A stretch of 43,110 nucleotides of DNA from an uncultured Bacteroides sp. (GCF_910578895.1 NZ_CAJTSC010000029.1:1-43110), one strand, 5' to 3'; counted from the first letter of the stretch, positions 1 to 8,783 are shown. Program-made: numbers and translations. The notes: generated by a model from the sequence alone, not told the origin.

Positions 1-6
1 CTTATA

Positions 7-363
7 ATGTTTTTGGAAACTATAAACATAAATTGTTTTTCACAAGATGTAAAATCTCTTAAGTGCACTCTGATAAATGAGTTTGTGGATAATATAGGGA
101 TGGCATATCTTATTGATAATCAATTTACCGAGAATGTATCTTGTTTGAAATTCCGTATTATAGATAAGGCGGATGTAGATACAACGTCTTGCCGCTTTAT
201 TCTCGAAATCCATAAGATGAATATAAGAAGACGGACAGCCAAACTGGTTGCAGGGAACTTTTCTCCCAATCGGCTTTCCACCGTTTATCTTACGGCATTT
301 TTTGAGAAAAAGAAAAATGAGTGGCGACTGAAGTCAATCTCTATGGATTTTGTGAAAAGGTAA
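7..363 (+). CDS. Hypothetical protein, possibly 5'-truncated by the window edge
   Basis: This reading frame of about 118 residues is open from the first base of the window, so the ATG at base 7 may be an internal methionine and the true start may lie outside. No family is recognised. The protein is mixed alpha/beta in character with no clear signal peptide or membrane segment. Its end (EWRLKSISMDFVKR) resembles the closing strand of small NTF2-like or lipoprotein domains, but that is only an impression. It is followed by a 165-base gap with a promoter-like box for the next gene, so it is probably the last gene of its own unit. Confidence 0.5.
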   Translation: MFLETININCFSQDVKSLKCTLINEFVDNIGMAYLIDNQFTENVSCLKFRIIDKADVDTTSCRFILEIHKMNIRRRTAKLVAGNFSPNRLSTVYLTAFFEKKKNEWRLKSISMDFVKR

Positions 364-463
364 ATACGTCTCTTTCGTTTTCTTTATAGACCGGATATTT
401 ATGAATTTTGTTAAACTCTTACTCTTACTTGTCCTGTTTGTTATGGAAGCGGTTGTTTTTACG

Positions 464-471
464 TATCTTTG
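464..471 (+). promoter_or_regulatory. Bacteroides -7 box upstream of the MBL hydrolase
   Basis: TATCTTTG matches the Bacteroides -7 consensus TAnnTTTG and lies 57 bases before the start codon at 529. A TTTG at 437-440 could be the -33 element, but its spacer is 23 bp, longer than the usual 19 to 21. Confidence 0.5.
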
Positions 472-528
472 TATCGCGATTGATACTGTCTTTTAGCAGA
501 CATCATAATTATTAGTGGAGAAACTGTT

Positions 529-1293
529 ATGAAACTGACTATATTAGGAAGCGGAACATCCACCGGAGTACCGGAAATGGGCTGTACGTGTCCTGTCTGC
601 ACATCTGCCGACCCGCGCGACAACCGTTTGCGTGCGTCGGCGTTAGTGCATACGGACGATGCGGTGATATTGATAGATTGCGGTCCCGATTTCAGGACGC
701 AAATGCTGCGTACTTCCATTTATGAGCGGATAGACGGCGTACTGCTAACTCACGAACATTACGATCATGTAGGCGGATTAGACGATTTGCGTCCCTTCTG
801 CCGTCTTTCGGAAATTCCTCTCTTTTCGGATGCTTACACAGCTACTCACCTGCGGGAGCGTATGCCTTATTGCTTTGTGGATAAGAAATATCCGGGAGTG
901 CCGCGCATTTACTTGCAGGAAGTGGAAGCAGGCAAGCCTTTTGCTATCCGGAAGACGGAAGTGCTGCCGGTTGCCGTGATGCACGGTCGTCTGCCTATCT
1001 TGGGATACCGTATCGGCAGGCGTTTGGGTTATGTGACAGATATGCTTACAATGCCGGACACCTCGTATGAACAATTGCAGGGAGTGGATGTTTTGGTAAT
1101 AAATGCCTTGCGGCCGCAACCGCATCCTACGCACCAAAGCATTATGGAGGCGTTGGCGGCTGCAGAACGTATCGGTGCAAAAGAAACTTATTTCATCCAC
1201 ATGAGCCATCATACGGGATTGCATGCCGAAGTTGACAATAGGTTGCCGTCCCATGTACACTTGGCTTATGATGGTATGGAAATAGATTTCTAA
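529..1293 (+). CDS. MBL-fold metallo-hydrolase, PhnP-like
   Basis: This 254-residue protein belongs to the metallo-beta-lactamase superfamily. The metal-binding motif THEHYDHVGGLDD is at about residues 74-86, and further metal ligands are likely in AVMHGR (about 151), the TDM segment (about 170) and the HMSHH segment near the C terminus. The N terminus carries a Cys-x-Cys-x2-Cys group (C19, C21, C24) after the GSGTSTGVPEMG strand. That is typical of the PhnP (phosphoribosyl cyclic phosphodiesterase) branch, where it binds a structural zinc. There is no phn operon around it, so the substrate is probably another cyclic phosphodiester or is unknown. It is cytoplasmic, since no signal peptide is visible. 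Confidence 0.88.
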   Translation: MKLTILGSGTSTGVPEMGCTCPVCTSADPRDNRLRASALVHTDDAVILIDCGPDFRTQMLRTSIYERIDGVLLTHEHYDHVGGLDDLRPFCRLSEIPLFSDAYTATHLRERMPYCFVDKKYPGVPRIYLQEVEAGKPFAIRKTEVLPVAVMHGRLPILGYRIGRRLGYVTDMLTMPDTSYEQLQGVDVLVINALRPQPHPTHQSIMEALAAAERIGAKETYFIHMSHHTGLHAEVDNRLPSHVHLAYDGMEIDF

Positions 1294-1311
1294 ACTTTTT
1301 GAAAGGTTTGT

Positions 1312-1342
1312 TTTGTTTTATTAGTAAGAATGTCTATTTTTG
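1312..1342 (+). promoter_or_regulatory. Bacteroides promoter for the 1366 gene
   Basis: TTTG (1312-1315), a 19-bp spacer and TATTTTTG (1335-1342) match the Bacteroides -33/-7 consensus. Transcription would begin near 1349, giving a very short leader before the ATG at 1357 or 1366. Confidence 0.6.
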
Positions 1343-1365
1343 CCAACAGTTGATGAATGTATGCC

Positions 1366-3012
1366 ATGAAACAGAAAACCCTTATACGAATAGTCGTTGT
1401 TGTGTCCATAGTGTTGCTGTGTACGGGGTTTGGCGTATACTCGTTTCTGCGTATGAATGCGGTGGAAAACCGGCAGGATTTTAATCTCTTTACTTTAGTG
1501 CCGCAAAATGCCACGGCTGTGTTTGAGACAGACCGTATGGCTGATTTAATGCAAGATATCAACGGATTGCATTGTAGCAAGGACGATCATTTCCTATATG
1601 TTTCGGAACTTTTTGTTTATCTGAAGAAGTACCTTGACACATTGGTGGGCGACACTCCGCATGGGTTGAGCAGGCAGATGAACAAGATGCTTATCAGTTT
1701 TCATGAGCCGGACACTCCTTTAAACCAGGTGTTGTATTGCAGTTTGGGGGCGGGAGACTACGAGTTGGTGGAATCTTTTATACGTAAGTACTGTTCCAGT
1801 ACGTTTCCCTCCAAATACTTTGATTATAATGGTGAGGAGATACGTATTTATCCCATGGCGGATGGACGTTTTCTTGCAACCTATTTCACGCCGGATTTTT
1901 TTGCAGTCAGTTTTCAAAAACGTTTGATAGAGCAGGTTATTGATGCCCGCTGCTCCAAACGGTCGTTGATGGATATGCTTTCTTTCCGCACCATGTATGC
2001 AGGAAAACGCACCAATGTGGCTGCAACGGTGTATGTGCGTATGAAAGAGGTGAATATGGGTAAAAAAACGGATGGCATTCGTTCGCATGCACACTTGGGG
2101 AGTTGGGCGGAGTTTGATATGAAATTCAATGAAGAGGCTGTTTATTGTTCAGGCATCAGCCATGGGGCGGATACTACCCGTACGTTTATCAATGCGCTTC
2201 GCAGGCAGAATCCGATAAAAGATTTTTCGGGAGAGCGGCTTCCTGCTTCTGCTTTCTTCTATAACCAATGGGCTATTTCGGACTTGGAAGCCATGTTCGG
2301 TTTTACTTCACAGCAGGAGTATGCCAAGGCGACTTATTCCGATTATATCAAAAAACGGGATGAAGATTGGATGGGATTTATGAAGGAGCATGCCGGAGAG
2401 AGTATTATGTCCTGCTTGTTTCAATCTAAAGATACTACAGACCGGTATCCTTGCGCCGTAATGAGCGTTGCGGTAAAAGATGAGGTACGGGCGGAACGTT
2501 ATCTGCAAAATTTGCTGTATGCCACTCCGAAAGAAGAAGACGCTCCGGCTGTTTCGCAGATATCTCCCGATTATAAGCAGTATCCGCGTGCACGGAAGTA
2601 TCGGCAGTATGTGTTGCCCCGGAATACTATATTGACGCAATTGACGGGGATTACGGAATCTGCGCTTCATACGTGTGCCTGTTTTTATAAAGGAGCTTTA
2701 TTGTTGGCACCCGATGCGCGTAGCCTTTCTGCCTACATAGACGCTGTAGAGAATGGGGAGGTGCTGGACGGTACTTCGGTGTATGAGGAGGGGGTAGGCA
2801 GTCTTTCTCCGTATTATAATTTTGCTATGATGGCGGATATGGGAGAAATGATGCTTCAACCGGAAAATTATGTGCGGCTGATACCGAATTTCTTTTTCCG
2901 CCACTCCAAGTTCTTCCGCCACTTTGTTATAGCTATACAGTTTACGTGTATGGACGATGTGGTATATCCTAATCTTGTCCTATTATACAAAGGCGGGGAA
3001 ATCGGAAATTGA
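1366..3012 (+). CDS. Membrane-anchored hypothetical protein (DUF3352-like)
   Basis: This protein of about 548 residues has one N-terminal hydrophobic segment (about residues 7-27) directly after a short basic stretch (MKQKTLIR). It would be anchored in the inner membrane with a large periplasmic part. The segment right after the anchor (LVPQNATAVFETD) resembles the start of DUF3352 proteins, but the match is by eye and weak. No catalytic motif is recognised. Two in-frame ATGs (1357 and 1366) are possible. I prefer 1366 because MKQK directly precedes the membrane segment and it leaves a few more bases of leader after the predicted promoter. A bidirectional terminator follows. Confidence 0.75.
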   Translation: MKQKTLIRIVVVVSIVLLCTGFGVYSFLRMNAVENRQDFNLFTLVPQNATAVFETDRMADLMQDINGLHCSKDDHFLYVSELFVYLKKYLDTLVGDTPHGLSRQMNKMLISFHEPDTPLNQVLYCSLGAGDYELVESFIRKYCSSTFPSKYFDYNGEEIRIYPMADGRFLATYFTPDFFAVSFQKRLIEQVIDARCSKRSLMDMLSFRTMYAGKRTNVAATVYVRMKEVNMGKKTDGIRSHAHLGSWAEFDMKFNEEAVYCSGISHGADTTRTFINALRRQNPIKDFSGERLPASAFFYNQWAISDLEAMFGFTSQQEYAKATYSDYIKKRDEDWMGFMKEHAGESIMSCLFQSKDTTDRYPCAVMSVAVKDEVRAERYLQNLLYATPKEEDAPAVSQISPDYKQYPRARKYRQYVLPRNTILTQLTGITESALHTCACFYKGALLLAPDARSLSAYIDAVENGEVLDGTSVYEEGVGSLSPYYNFAMMADMGEMMLQPENYVRLIPNFFFRHSKFFRHFVIAIQFTCMDDVVYPNLVLLYKGGEIGN

Positions 3013-3050
3013 AATCAAGGAATAACAGTTTAACGGTTTATAACGGAAAA

Positions 3051-3087
3051 GACCGTGTATGCACTTGTGCATACACGGTCTTTTTCT
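3051..3087. terminator. Bidirectional intrinsic terminator
   Basis: A near-perfect hairpin (GACCGTGTATGCA paired with TGCATACACGGTC, 3051-3080) is flanked by A-rich sequence on the left and TTTTTCTT on the right. It can serve both the plus-strand 1366 gene and the minus-strand DUF3127 gene. Confidence 0.85.
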
Positions 3088-3117
3088 TATTTTACAAACG
3101 TATTGTTGCTTCTCTAT

Positions 3118-3489
3118 TTAGAAAGGCAGGTCGTCTTTTGCATCTCCCGACAAAAATTCCGGTGCTGCAGACGGAGCCGGCGGCGGAACCGGTGCGCCCG
3201 GTGCCGGTGCGGCGGCACTGACGCGTTCCACTTTCCATGCGCGGATACTGTTGAACCAACGGTCTTGCCACTGACGTGCGTCAATATCGAAAGAAACTGT
3301 CAATTCTTCACCCATCTGGATGTTGAATTGTTCTATTTTATCTGCTCCGAATACGTCAAAACACATCTTACGGGGATACTGTCCGTGATCTTCGATAACG
3401 TATTCTTGCGCTTTCCACTCATTGCCTGATGCTTTGGAAACTCCGCCTCTGGGCTGGAGTATGGCGATAATTTTTCCTGTAAATTCCAT
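3118..3489 (-). CDS. DUF3127 family OB-fold-like protein with SSB-type C-terminal tip
   Basis: This small protein of about 123 residues starts at MEFTGK. The ATG at 3489 is preceded by AAAGAGAACA, a reasonable ribosome site. A longer in-frame start at 3537 exists but adds a basic stretch unlike the family. The family DUF3127 is found mainly in Bacteroidota. Residues 1-90 look like a beta-rich OB-type domain with many aromatics (EWKAQEYVIEDHGQYPRK, QWQDRWFNSIRAW). Residues 91-112 form an Ala/Pro-rich linker, and the protein ends in DAKDDLPF. That layout (OB domain, disordered linker, acidic tip ending in Pro-Phe) is the layout of single-stranded DNA-binding protein. A role in DNA metabolism is inferred, helped by its position divergent from dnaN. 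Confidence 0.85.
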   Translation of the reverse strand: MEFTGKIIAILQPRGGVSKASGNEWKAQEYVIEDHGQYPRKMCFDVFGADKIEQFNIQMGEELTVSFDIDARQWQDRWFNSIRAWKVERVSAAAPAPGAPVPPPAPSAAPEFLSGDAKDDLPF

Positions 3490-3572
3490 TGTTCTCTTTT
3501 TAAATGATGCGGCGAAGTTACGATTTTTTAGGGACATGCGACGAATAAACGGCGGTTTTTTCTTGCTATTTC

Positions 3573-3603
3573 TTTGTCGTAGGAAATTCTTTTTTTAACT
3601 TTG
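3573..3603 (+). promoter_or_regulatory. dnaN promoter
   Basis: TTTG (3573-3576), a 19-bp spacer and TAACTTTG (3596-3603) form an excellent Bacteroides promoter 50 bases before the dnaN start codon. Confidence 0.7.
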
Positions 3604-3653
3604 TCCGTTAGTTAACAAGTTAGCTGAAATTAAAACTTAAATATATAGAATAT

Positions 3654-4778
3654 ATGAAATTTATCGTTTCGAGTACTGCGCTCTCCAGCCATTTGCAGGC
3701 TATCAGCCGCGTGATTAATTCGAAGAATGCGCTGCCTATTTTGGATTGTTTCCTTTTTGAACTACAAGACGGAACTTTGTCTGTAACCGTTTCCGACAGT
3801 GAAACGACGATGGTTACCACGGTTGAGGTGAATGAAAGTGATGCTGACGGACGTTTCGCTGTGACTGCCAAGACTTTGTTGGACGCTTTGAAGGAAATTC
3901 CCGAACAGCCGTTGGCTTTCGATGTAAATACGGATTCTTTGGAGATAACGGTACAGTATCAAAACGGTAAATACAGCCTGATGGGGCAGAATGCGGACGA
4001 ATTCCCGCAATCGGCAATGTTGGGCGAGAATGCCGTTCGTGTGGAAATGGATGCGCAGGTGTTGCTGGGTGGCATCAACCGTGCGGTGTTTGCCACAGCC
4101 GATGACGAACTCCGTCCGGTGATGAACGGTATCTATTTCGATATTACTACCGAAGACATAACGATGGTGGCTTCCGACGGTCATAAACTGGTGCGCTGCA
4201 AGACGCTGGCTGCTAAAGGCAACGAACGTGCCGCCTTCATCTTGCCAAAGAAGCCTGCCAATCTGATGAAGAATCTTTTGCCGAAAGAGCAGGGCATGGT
4301 AACCATTGAATTTGACGAACGCAATGCGGTGATTACTTTGGAAAGCTATCGCATGGTATGCCGCCTGATTGAGGGACGTTATCCGAACTATAACTCCGTA
4401 ATTCCGCAGAACAATCCGTATAAAGTGACTGTAGACCGTCAGCAGCTGATTGGTGCGTTGCGTCGTGTTTCCATTTTCTCTTCACAGGCAAGCAGCCTTA
4501 TCAAACTGCGCATGCAGGATAATCGGATTGTGATTTCGGCACAGGACATCGACTTCTCCACTTCGGCAGAGGAGACGCAGCCGTGCCAGTATGCCGGTAA
4601 TCCGATGAGTATCGGCTTTAAATCTACTTTCCTCATTGATATTCTGAATAATATATCGGCGGATGAAGTAGTTATAGAGTTGGCGGATCCTTCGCGCGCC
4701 GGCGTTATTGTTCCGGTAGAGCAGGACGAAAACGAAGACTTGCTGATGCTGCTGATGCCGATGATGCTGAATGACTGA
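3654..4778 (+). CDS. dnaN: DNA polymerase III subunit beta (sliding clamp)
   Basis: This 374-residue protein has the length and three-domain layout of the bacterial beta clamp. It forms a ring around DNA that tethers the replicative polymerase and other repair proteins. Recognisable segments include the N-terminal MKFIVSSTALSSHLQAISRV, the domain 2 stretch ATADDELRPVMNGIYFD with VASDGHKLVR, and the C-terminal LLMLLMPMMLND, equivalent to the MPMR-type end. Its own strong promoter lies upstream. It heads a plus-strand run of exonuclease, coaBC and recN, although a hairpin and an inverted repeat of about 200 bp separate it from the exonuclease gene. Confidence 0.97.
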   Translation: MKFIVSSTALSSHLQAISRVINSKNALPILDCFLFELQDGTLSVTVSDSETTMVTTVEVNESDADGRFAVTAKTLLDALKEIPEQPLAFDVNTDSLEITVQYQNGKYSLMGQNADEFPQSAMLGENAVRVEMDAQVLLGGINRAVFATADDELRPVMNGIYFDITTEDITMVASDGHKLVRCKTLAAKGNERAAFILPKKPANLMKNLLPKEQGMVTIEFDERNAVITLESYRMVCRLIEGRYPNYNSVIPQNNPYKVTVDRQQLIGALRRVSIFSSQASSLIKLRMQDNRIVISAQDIDFSTSAEETQPCQYAGNPMSIGFKSTFLIDILNNISADEVVIELADPSRAGVIVPVEQDENEDLLMLLMPMMLND

Positions 4779-4804
4779 GAATAATAATTCTTTTTACCGT
4801 AAAA

Positions 4805-4824
4805 GGGCATGATGGCGAATGCCC
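4805..4824 (+). other. Short hairpin after dnaN
   Basis: GGGCAT and ATGCCC (6-bp stem, 8-base loop) lie just after dnaN. No U-run follows, so this is not a convincing terminator. It may be an RNA processing or pausing structure. Confidence 0.3.
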
Positions 4825-4847
4825 CGGATAAACGAGTACTTTATGGA

Positions 4848-4926
4848 TTTTAGGCACGAATTGCATGGACCAATGCGGTTACGGATAGGACCGAAACTGT
4901 GAGTTCCGTGCAGTCCGTGCCTAAAA
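4848..4926. repeat. 79-bp palindromic intergenic repeat
   Basis: Perfect 11-bp terminal inverted repeats, TTTTAGGCACG (4848-4858) and CGTGCCTAAAA (4916-4926), bound an imperfectly palindromic interior. The interior has CACGGATT-like units spaced about 10 to 11 bp apart. From memory this resembles degenerate copies of a dispersed Bacteroides intergenic repeat. It carries no gene. Confidence 0.6.
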
Positions 4927-4974
4927 GATTAAATCCGGGAAGCTTTTGGGGTGAAACAATAAACATAGAAAATA

Positions 4975-5745
4975 ATGAAATTAAATCTGAAAAATCCGAT
5001 TGTCTTTTTCGATTTGGAGACTACAGGAACAAATATCAACTCGGACCGAATAGTGGAAATCTGTTATCTCAAAGTATATCCCAACGGAAATGAGGAAACC
5101 AAGACCATGCGCATCAATCCCGGAATGCATATTCCTGAGGAGGCTTCCGCCGTTCATGGTATTTATGACGAAGATGTGGCGCAGTGTCCCACCTTCAAGG
5201 AAGTGGCACGCAGCATAGCCAACGATATTGAGGGGTGCGACCTTGCCGGTTTCAACTCCAACCGTTTTGATATTCCCGTGTTGGCGGAAGAGTTCCTGCG
5301 TGCGGATGTGGATATTGATATGAGTCGCCGTAAGTTTGTGGATGTGCAGGTTATTTTCCATAAAATGGAGCAGCGTACGCTGTCTGCCGCTTATAAATTC
5401 TATTGCGGCAAGAATTTGGAAGACGCGCATACGGCGGAAGCCGATACGCGTGCCACTTACGAGGTGCTGATGTCGCAGCTGGACCGTTATCCCGACTTGC
5501 AGAACGATGTGGCTTTCTTGTCGGATTATTCCAGTTTCAATAAGAATGTAGACTTTGCCGGACGTATGGTATACGATGACAAGGGTGTGGAAGTGTTTAA
5601 TTTCGGTAAGTATAAAGGCATGTCGGTGGCAGATGTGTTGAAGCGTGATCCGGGATATTACAGTTGGATACTGAACAGTGATTTTACGCTGAATACCAAA
5701 GCCATGCTGACTAAAATCCGTTTGCGTGAAATGACCCGGAAGTAG
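4975..5745 (+). CDS. DEDDh 3'-5' exonuclease (DnaQ/ExoX-like)
   Basis: This 256-residue DnaQ-superfamily exonuclease has all catalytic positions visible. FFDLETTG holds D13 and E15, NRFDIP holds D99, and AHTAEAD holds H152 and D157, which makes it a DEDDh enzyme. The C-terminal part (about residues 205-256, FNFGKYKGMSVADVLKRDPG onward) matches the small domain found at the end of ExoX-like enzymes. It could act as a proofreading or repair exonuclease. Its place after dnaN and before recN favours DNA replication or repair. Databases often label it DNA polymerase III epsilon, but that assignment is inferential. Confidence 0.9.
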   Translation: MKLNLKNPIVFFDLETTGTNINSDRIVEICYLKVYPNGNEETKTMRINPGMHIPEEASAVHGIYDEDVAQCPTFKEVARSIANDIEGCDLAGFNSNRFDIPVLAEEFLRADVDIDMSRRKFVDVQVIFHKMEQRTLSAAYKFYCGKNLEDAHTAEADTRATYEVLMSQLDRYPDLQNDVAFLSDYSSFNKNVDFAGRMVYDDKGVEVFNFGKYKGMSVADVLKRDPGYYSWILNSDFTLNTKAMLTKIRLREMTRK

Positions 5746-5785
5746 TGTAGTGTTGTACTTGATTATATAAATAGAATTTGATTTC

Positions 5786-7006
5786 ATGGCAAATCCACTG
5801 AAAGGAAAGAAAATAGTACTCGGCATTACGGGAAGTATTGCCGCATATAAAGCTTGTCATATCATCCGCGGATTAATAAAACGGGGAGCGGAAGTGCAAG
5901 TCGTTATAACTCCTGCCGGAAAGGAATTTATAACCCCCATTACGCTGTCTGCTCTCACAAGCAAGCCTGTCATCAGTGAATTTTTTGCACAGCGCGACGG
6001 GACTTGGAACAGCCATGTGGATTTGGGTTTATGGGCGGATGCCATGCTGATAGCTCCCGCCACGGCTTCCACTATCGGCAAAATGGCGAATGGCATTGCC
6101 GACAATATGCTTATAACCACTTACCTGTCTGCCAAAGCCCCGGTCTTTATTGCTCCTGCAATGGATTTGGACATGTATGCCCATCCGTCCACTCAAAAGA
6201 ATTTGGATACGCTGCGTTCATACGGCAACCATATCATAGAGCCGGGTACGGGCGAATTGGCAAGCCATTTGGTAGGGAAGGGCAGAATGGAAGAACCGGA
6301 TGTGATAGTCCATTGTTTGGAAGAATTCTTTGCGGCAAAAGAGGGCGACCTGGTGGGTAAGACAATCATGATTACCACCGGACCTACGTACGAAAAGATT
6401 GATCCGGTACGTTTTATCGGTAATTACTCGTCGGGCAAAATGGGCTTGGCGCTTGCCGATGAATGTGCGTCAAGAGGGGCAAAGGTCATTCTTGTTTCAG
6501 GACCTGTCCGGTTACAGCCGCATTATGCCATGCACCAATATCTCAGTGTGGAGTCTGCCGGACAGATGTTTGAGGCGGCTGTAGCTTCATTTGGCGATGC
6601 GGATGCCGTTATTATGGCAGCTGCCGTTGCCGACTACACCCCGGAACAGGTTGCCGATAGCAAAATAAAGCGGGAACAGACCGGGGATATGTCTTTGAAT
6701 TTGAAGCCGACCCGGGATATCGCTGCCTGTCTGGGAGAGATGAAGAAGAACTGTCCTGACAAGGTATTGGTGGGATTTGCCCTCGAAACCAATAACGAAC
6801 AGCATAATGCGGAAGATAAGCTAAACCGTAAGAATTTGGATTTTATCGTGCTCAACTCATTGAATGACAAAGGAGCCGGTTTCTGTTACGACACCAATAA
6901 AATCAGCATTATCGACCGCGGCGGTAAAAAGGATTATCCTTTGAAGTCCAAAGCGGAAGTGGCTGCGGACATCATCGATTATTTGGTGGACGTAATGAAG
7001 CATTAG
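5786..7006 (+). CDS. coaBC: Bifunctional phosphopantothenoylcysteine decarboxylase / phosphopantothenate-cysteine ligase
   Basis: This 406-residue fusion performs two steps of coenzyme A synthesis. The N-terminal flavoprotein half (about 1-190) starts with KIVLGITGSIAAYKA and carries the decarboxylase loop APAMDLDMY. The C-terminal ligase half has TGPTYEKIDPVRFIGNYSSG (about 197-216), AAAVADYTP and the KVLVGFALET strand. The length is normal for CoaBC. It lies 40 bases after the exonuclease gene and 40 bases before recN, consistent with one transcription unit. Confidence 0.97.
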   Translation: MANPLKGKKIVLGITGSIAAYKACHIIRGLIKRGAEVQVVITPAGKEFITPITLSALTSKPVISEFFAQRDGTWNSHVDLGLWADAMLIAPATASTIGKMANGIADNMLITTYLSAKAPVFIAPAMDLDMYAHPSTQKNLDTLRSYGNHIIEPGTGELASHLVGKGRMEEPDVIVHCLEEFFAAKEGDLVGKTIMITTGPTYEKIDPVRFIGNYSSGKMGLALADECASRGAKVILVSGPVRLQPHYAMHQYLSVESAGQMFEAAVASFGDADAVIMAAAVADYTPEQVADSKIKREQTGDMSLNLKPTRDIAACLGEMKKNCPDKVLVGFALETNNEQHNAEDKLNRKNLDFIVLNSLNDKGAGFCYDTNKISIIDRGGKKDYPLKSKAEVAADIIDYLVDVMKH

Positions 7007-7046
7007 TGTATCTCTTATTCTCAATTCTTAATTCTCAAGTTATAAA

Positions 7047-8708
7047 ATGTTGCGTTCTTTATATATACAGAATTATGCGCTTATCGAGAAGCTCGACATA
7101 GGCTTCGGCAGTGGATTTTCGGTGATTACCGGCGAGACCGGTGCCGGAAAATCCATTATATTGGGTGCTATCGGCCTGTTGCTGGGACAGCGTGCCGATG
7201 TGAAGTCCATCAGACGGGGTGCTGCAAAGTGTGTGATTGAAGCCCGTTTCGAGATTGCCGGCTATGGCATGCAGCCTTTCTTTGAGGAAAATGAACTGGA
7301 ATACGAAGATGAATGTATCCTGCGCCGTGAGGTCTATGCTTCGGGCAAAAGCCGTGCGTTTATTAATGATACGCCCGCTTCGCTGGTACAGATGAAAGAA
7401 CTGGGCGAACAATTGATTGACGTACACTCGCAACATCAGAATTTGTTGTTGAACAAAGAAGGTTTCCAGTTGAATGTGTTGGACCTGTTGGCGCACGATG
7501 AAGATGAATTGAGTAAATATCAATCTTTTTATCGGGAATGGAAGCAGGTACGGCAGGACTTGGAAAACCTTATAGTAGTTGCCGCACAAAATAAGGCTGA
7601 CGAGGATTACATCCGTTTTCAGTTGGAGCAGTTGGAAGATGCGCATTTGGCTGTCGGAGAACAGGAGGAACTGGAACAGGAAGCCGATACGCTAAGCCAT
7701 GCGGAAGAGATAAAGGCGGGATTTTTTCGTGCCGGTCAGGCGATGAACTCCGATGAAGGCGGTTTGCTTTCGGCACTGAAGGAGTGCCTGAATACAATGG
7801 CGGGTTTGGAGAAAGTATATCCTGTTGCCGGGGAACTTGCCGAACGTCTGGAAAGCAGCTACATCGAATTGAAAGATATTTCTCAAGAGATTTCAGGAAA
7901 AGAGGAGGAGATTGAATTTAACCCTGTTCGGTTGGAAGAAGTAAACGACCGCCTGAACTTGATTTATACGCTTCAGCAGAAGCATCGTGTCTCTACGGTG
8001 GATGAACTTCTGGTGCTGGCGGATGATTATGCCGCCAAGCTCTCCAACATCACTTCATCGGATGAACAGATTGAAGCATTGAAAGTGCGTAGCGAGGCCT
8101 TATATGATAAGGTGAAAAAACAGGCTGCGGTACTTACCGGATTGCGTACTGCCGCCGCTCGCGAGGTTGAGAAGCAAATGGCGTCACGCCTGATACCGCT
8201 GGGCATGCCCAATGTCCGTTTCCAAGTGGAAATAGGTACGCGTAAGGAACCGGGTGCGCATGGCGTGGATACGGTGAACTTCCTTTTCTCCGCTAATAAG
8301 AATGGGGCTTTGCAGAATATTTCTTCGGTGGCTTCGGGTGGTGAGATAGCCCGCGTCATGCTTTCTGTCAAGGCAATGATAGCCGGAGCGGTGAAGTTGC
8401 CCACTATCGTATTCGATGAAATAGATACCGGCGTCTCTGGCGAGATTGCCGACCGTATGGCGGATATCATGCAGGAGATGGGCAATAGCGACCGCCAGGT
8501 TATCAGTATCACCCACTTGCCGCAGATTGCCGCCCGTGGGCGTGTTCATTATAAAGTGTATAAGCAGGATAATGAAACGGAAACCAATAGCCACATCCGC
8601 CGCTTGACGGATGAAGAGCGGGTAGAGGAGATAGCCCACATGCTGAGTGGTGCTACCTTGACTGAAGCTGCGCTGAACAATGCGAAAGCGTTGTTAGGCA
8701 TCGTCTGA
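7047..8708 (+). CDS. recN: DNA repair protein RecN
   Basis: This 553-residue SMC-like ATPase acts in double-strand break repair. The Walker A motif TGETGAGKS is near residue 30. The signature SVASGGEIARVML and the Walker B segment TIVFDEIDTGVSGEIADRM are near residues 430-470. A long, Glu/Lys-rich coiled-coil-type region lies between them. The length matches RecN. It follows coaBC closely and is the last gene before a repeat-bearing gap in front of rlmB. Confidence 0.97.
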   Translation: MLRSLYIQNYALIEKLDIGFGSGFSVITGETGAGKSIILGAIGLLLGQRADVKSIRRGAAKCVIEARFEIAGYGMQPFFEENELEYEDECILRREVYASGKSRAFINDTPASLVQMKELGEQLIDVHSQHQNLLLNKEGFQLNVLDLLAHDEDELSKYQSFYREWKQVRQDLENLIVVAAQNKADEDYIRFQLEQLEDAHLAVGEQEELEQEADTLSHAEEIKAGFFRAGQAMNSDEGGLLSALKECLNTMAGLEKVYPVAGELAERLESSYIELKDISQEISGKEEEIEFNPVRLEEVNDRLNLIYTLQQKHRVSTVDELLVLADDYAAKLSNITSSDEQIEALKVRSEALYDKVKKQAAVLTGLRTAAAREVEKQMASRLIPLGMPNVRFQVEIGTRKEPGAHGVDTVNFLFSANKNGALQNISSVASGGEIARVMLSVKAMIAGAVKLPTIVFDEIDTGVSGEIADRMADIMQEMGNSDRQVISITHLPQIAARGRVHYKVYKQDNETETNSHIRRLTDEERVEEIAHMLSGATLTEAALNNAKALLGIV

Positions 8709-8731
8709 CGGATGTTGTATGCTGCGGTTAT

Positions 8732-8783
8732 AAAGTAGAACTTTACAACCGTAGAGTAGAACTTTGGCAGGCTAAAGTAGAAC
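8732..8783. repeat. Three 21-bp-period repeats between recN and rlmB
   Basis: Two full 21-bp units (8732-8752 and 8753-8773) and a partial third (8774-8783) share the core AAAGTAGAACTTT or AGAGTAGAACTTT followed by about 8 variable bases. They sit just before the rlmB start codon at 8803, so they are probably in its leader or promoter region. Confidence 0.75.

Noticed and set aside
778..1260. Long open frames on the strand opposite the MBL hydrolase, and similar frames opposite dnaN, the exonuclease, recN, rlmB, glnS and the pst genes
   Set aside because: They are antisense shadows of well-supported genes, with no family motifs and compositionally odd proteins rich in His, Arg and Cys.
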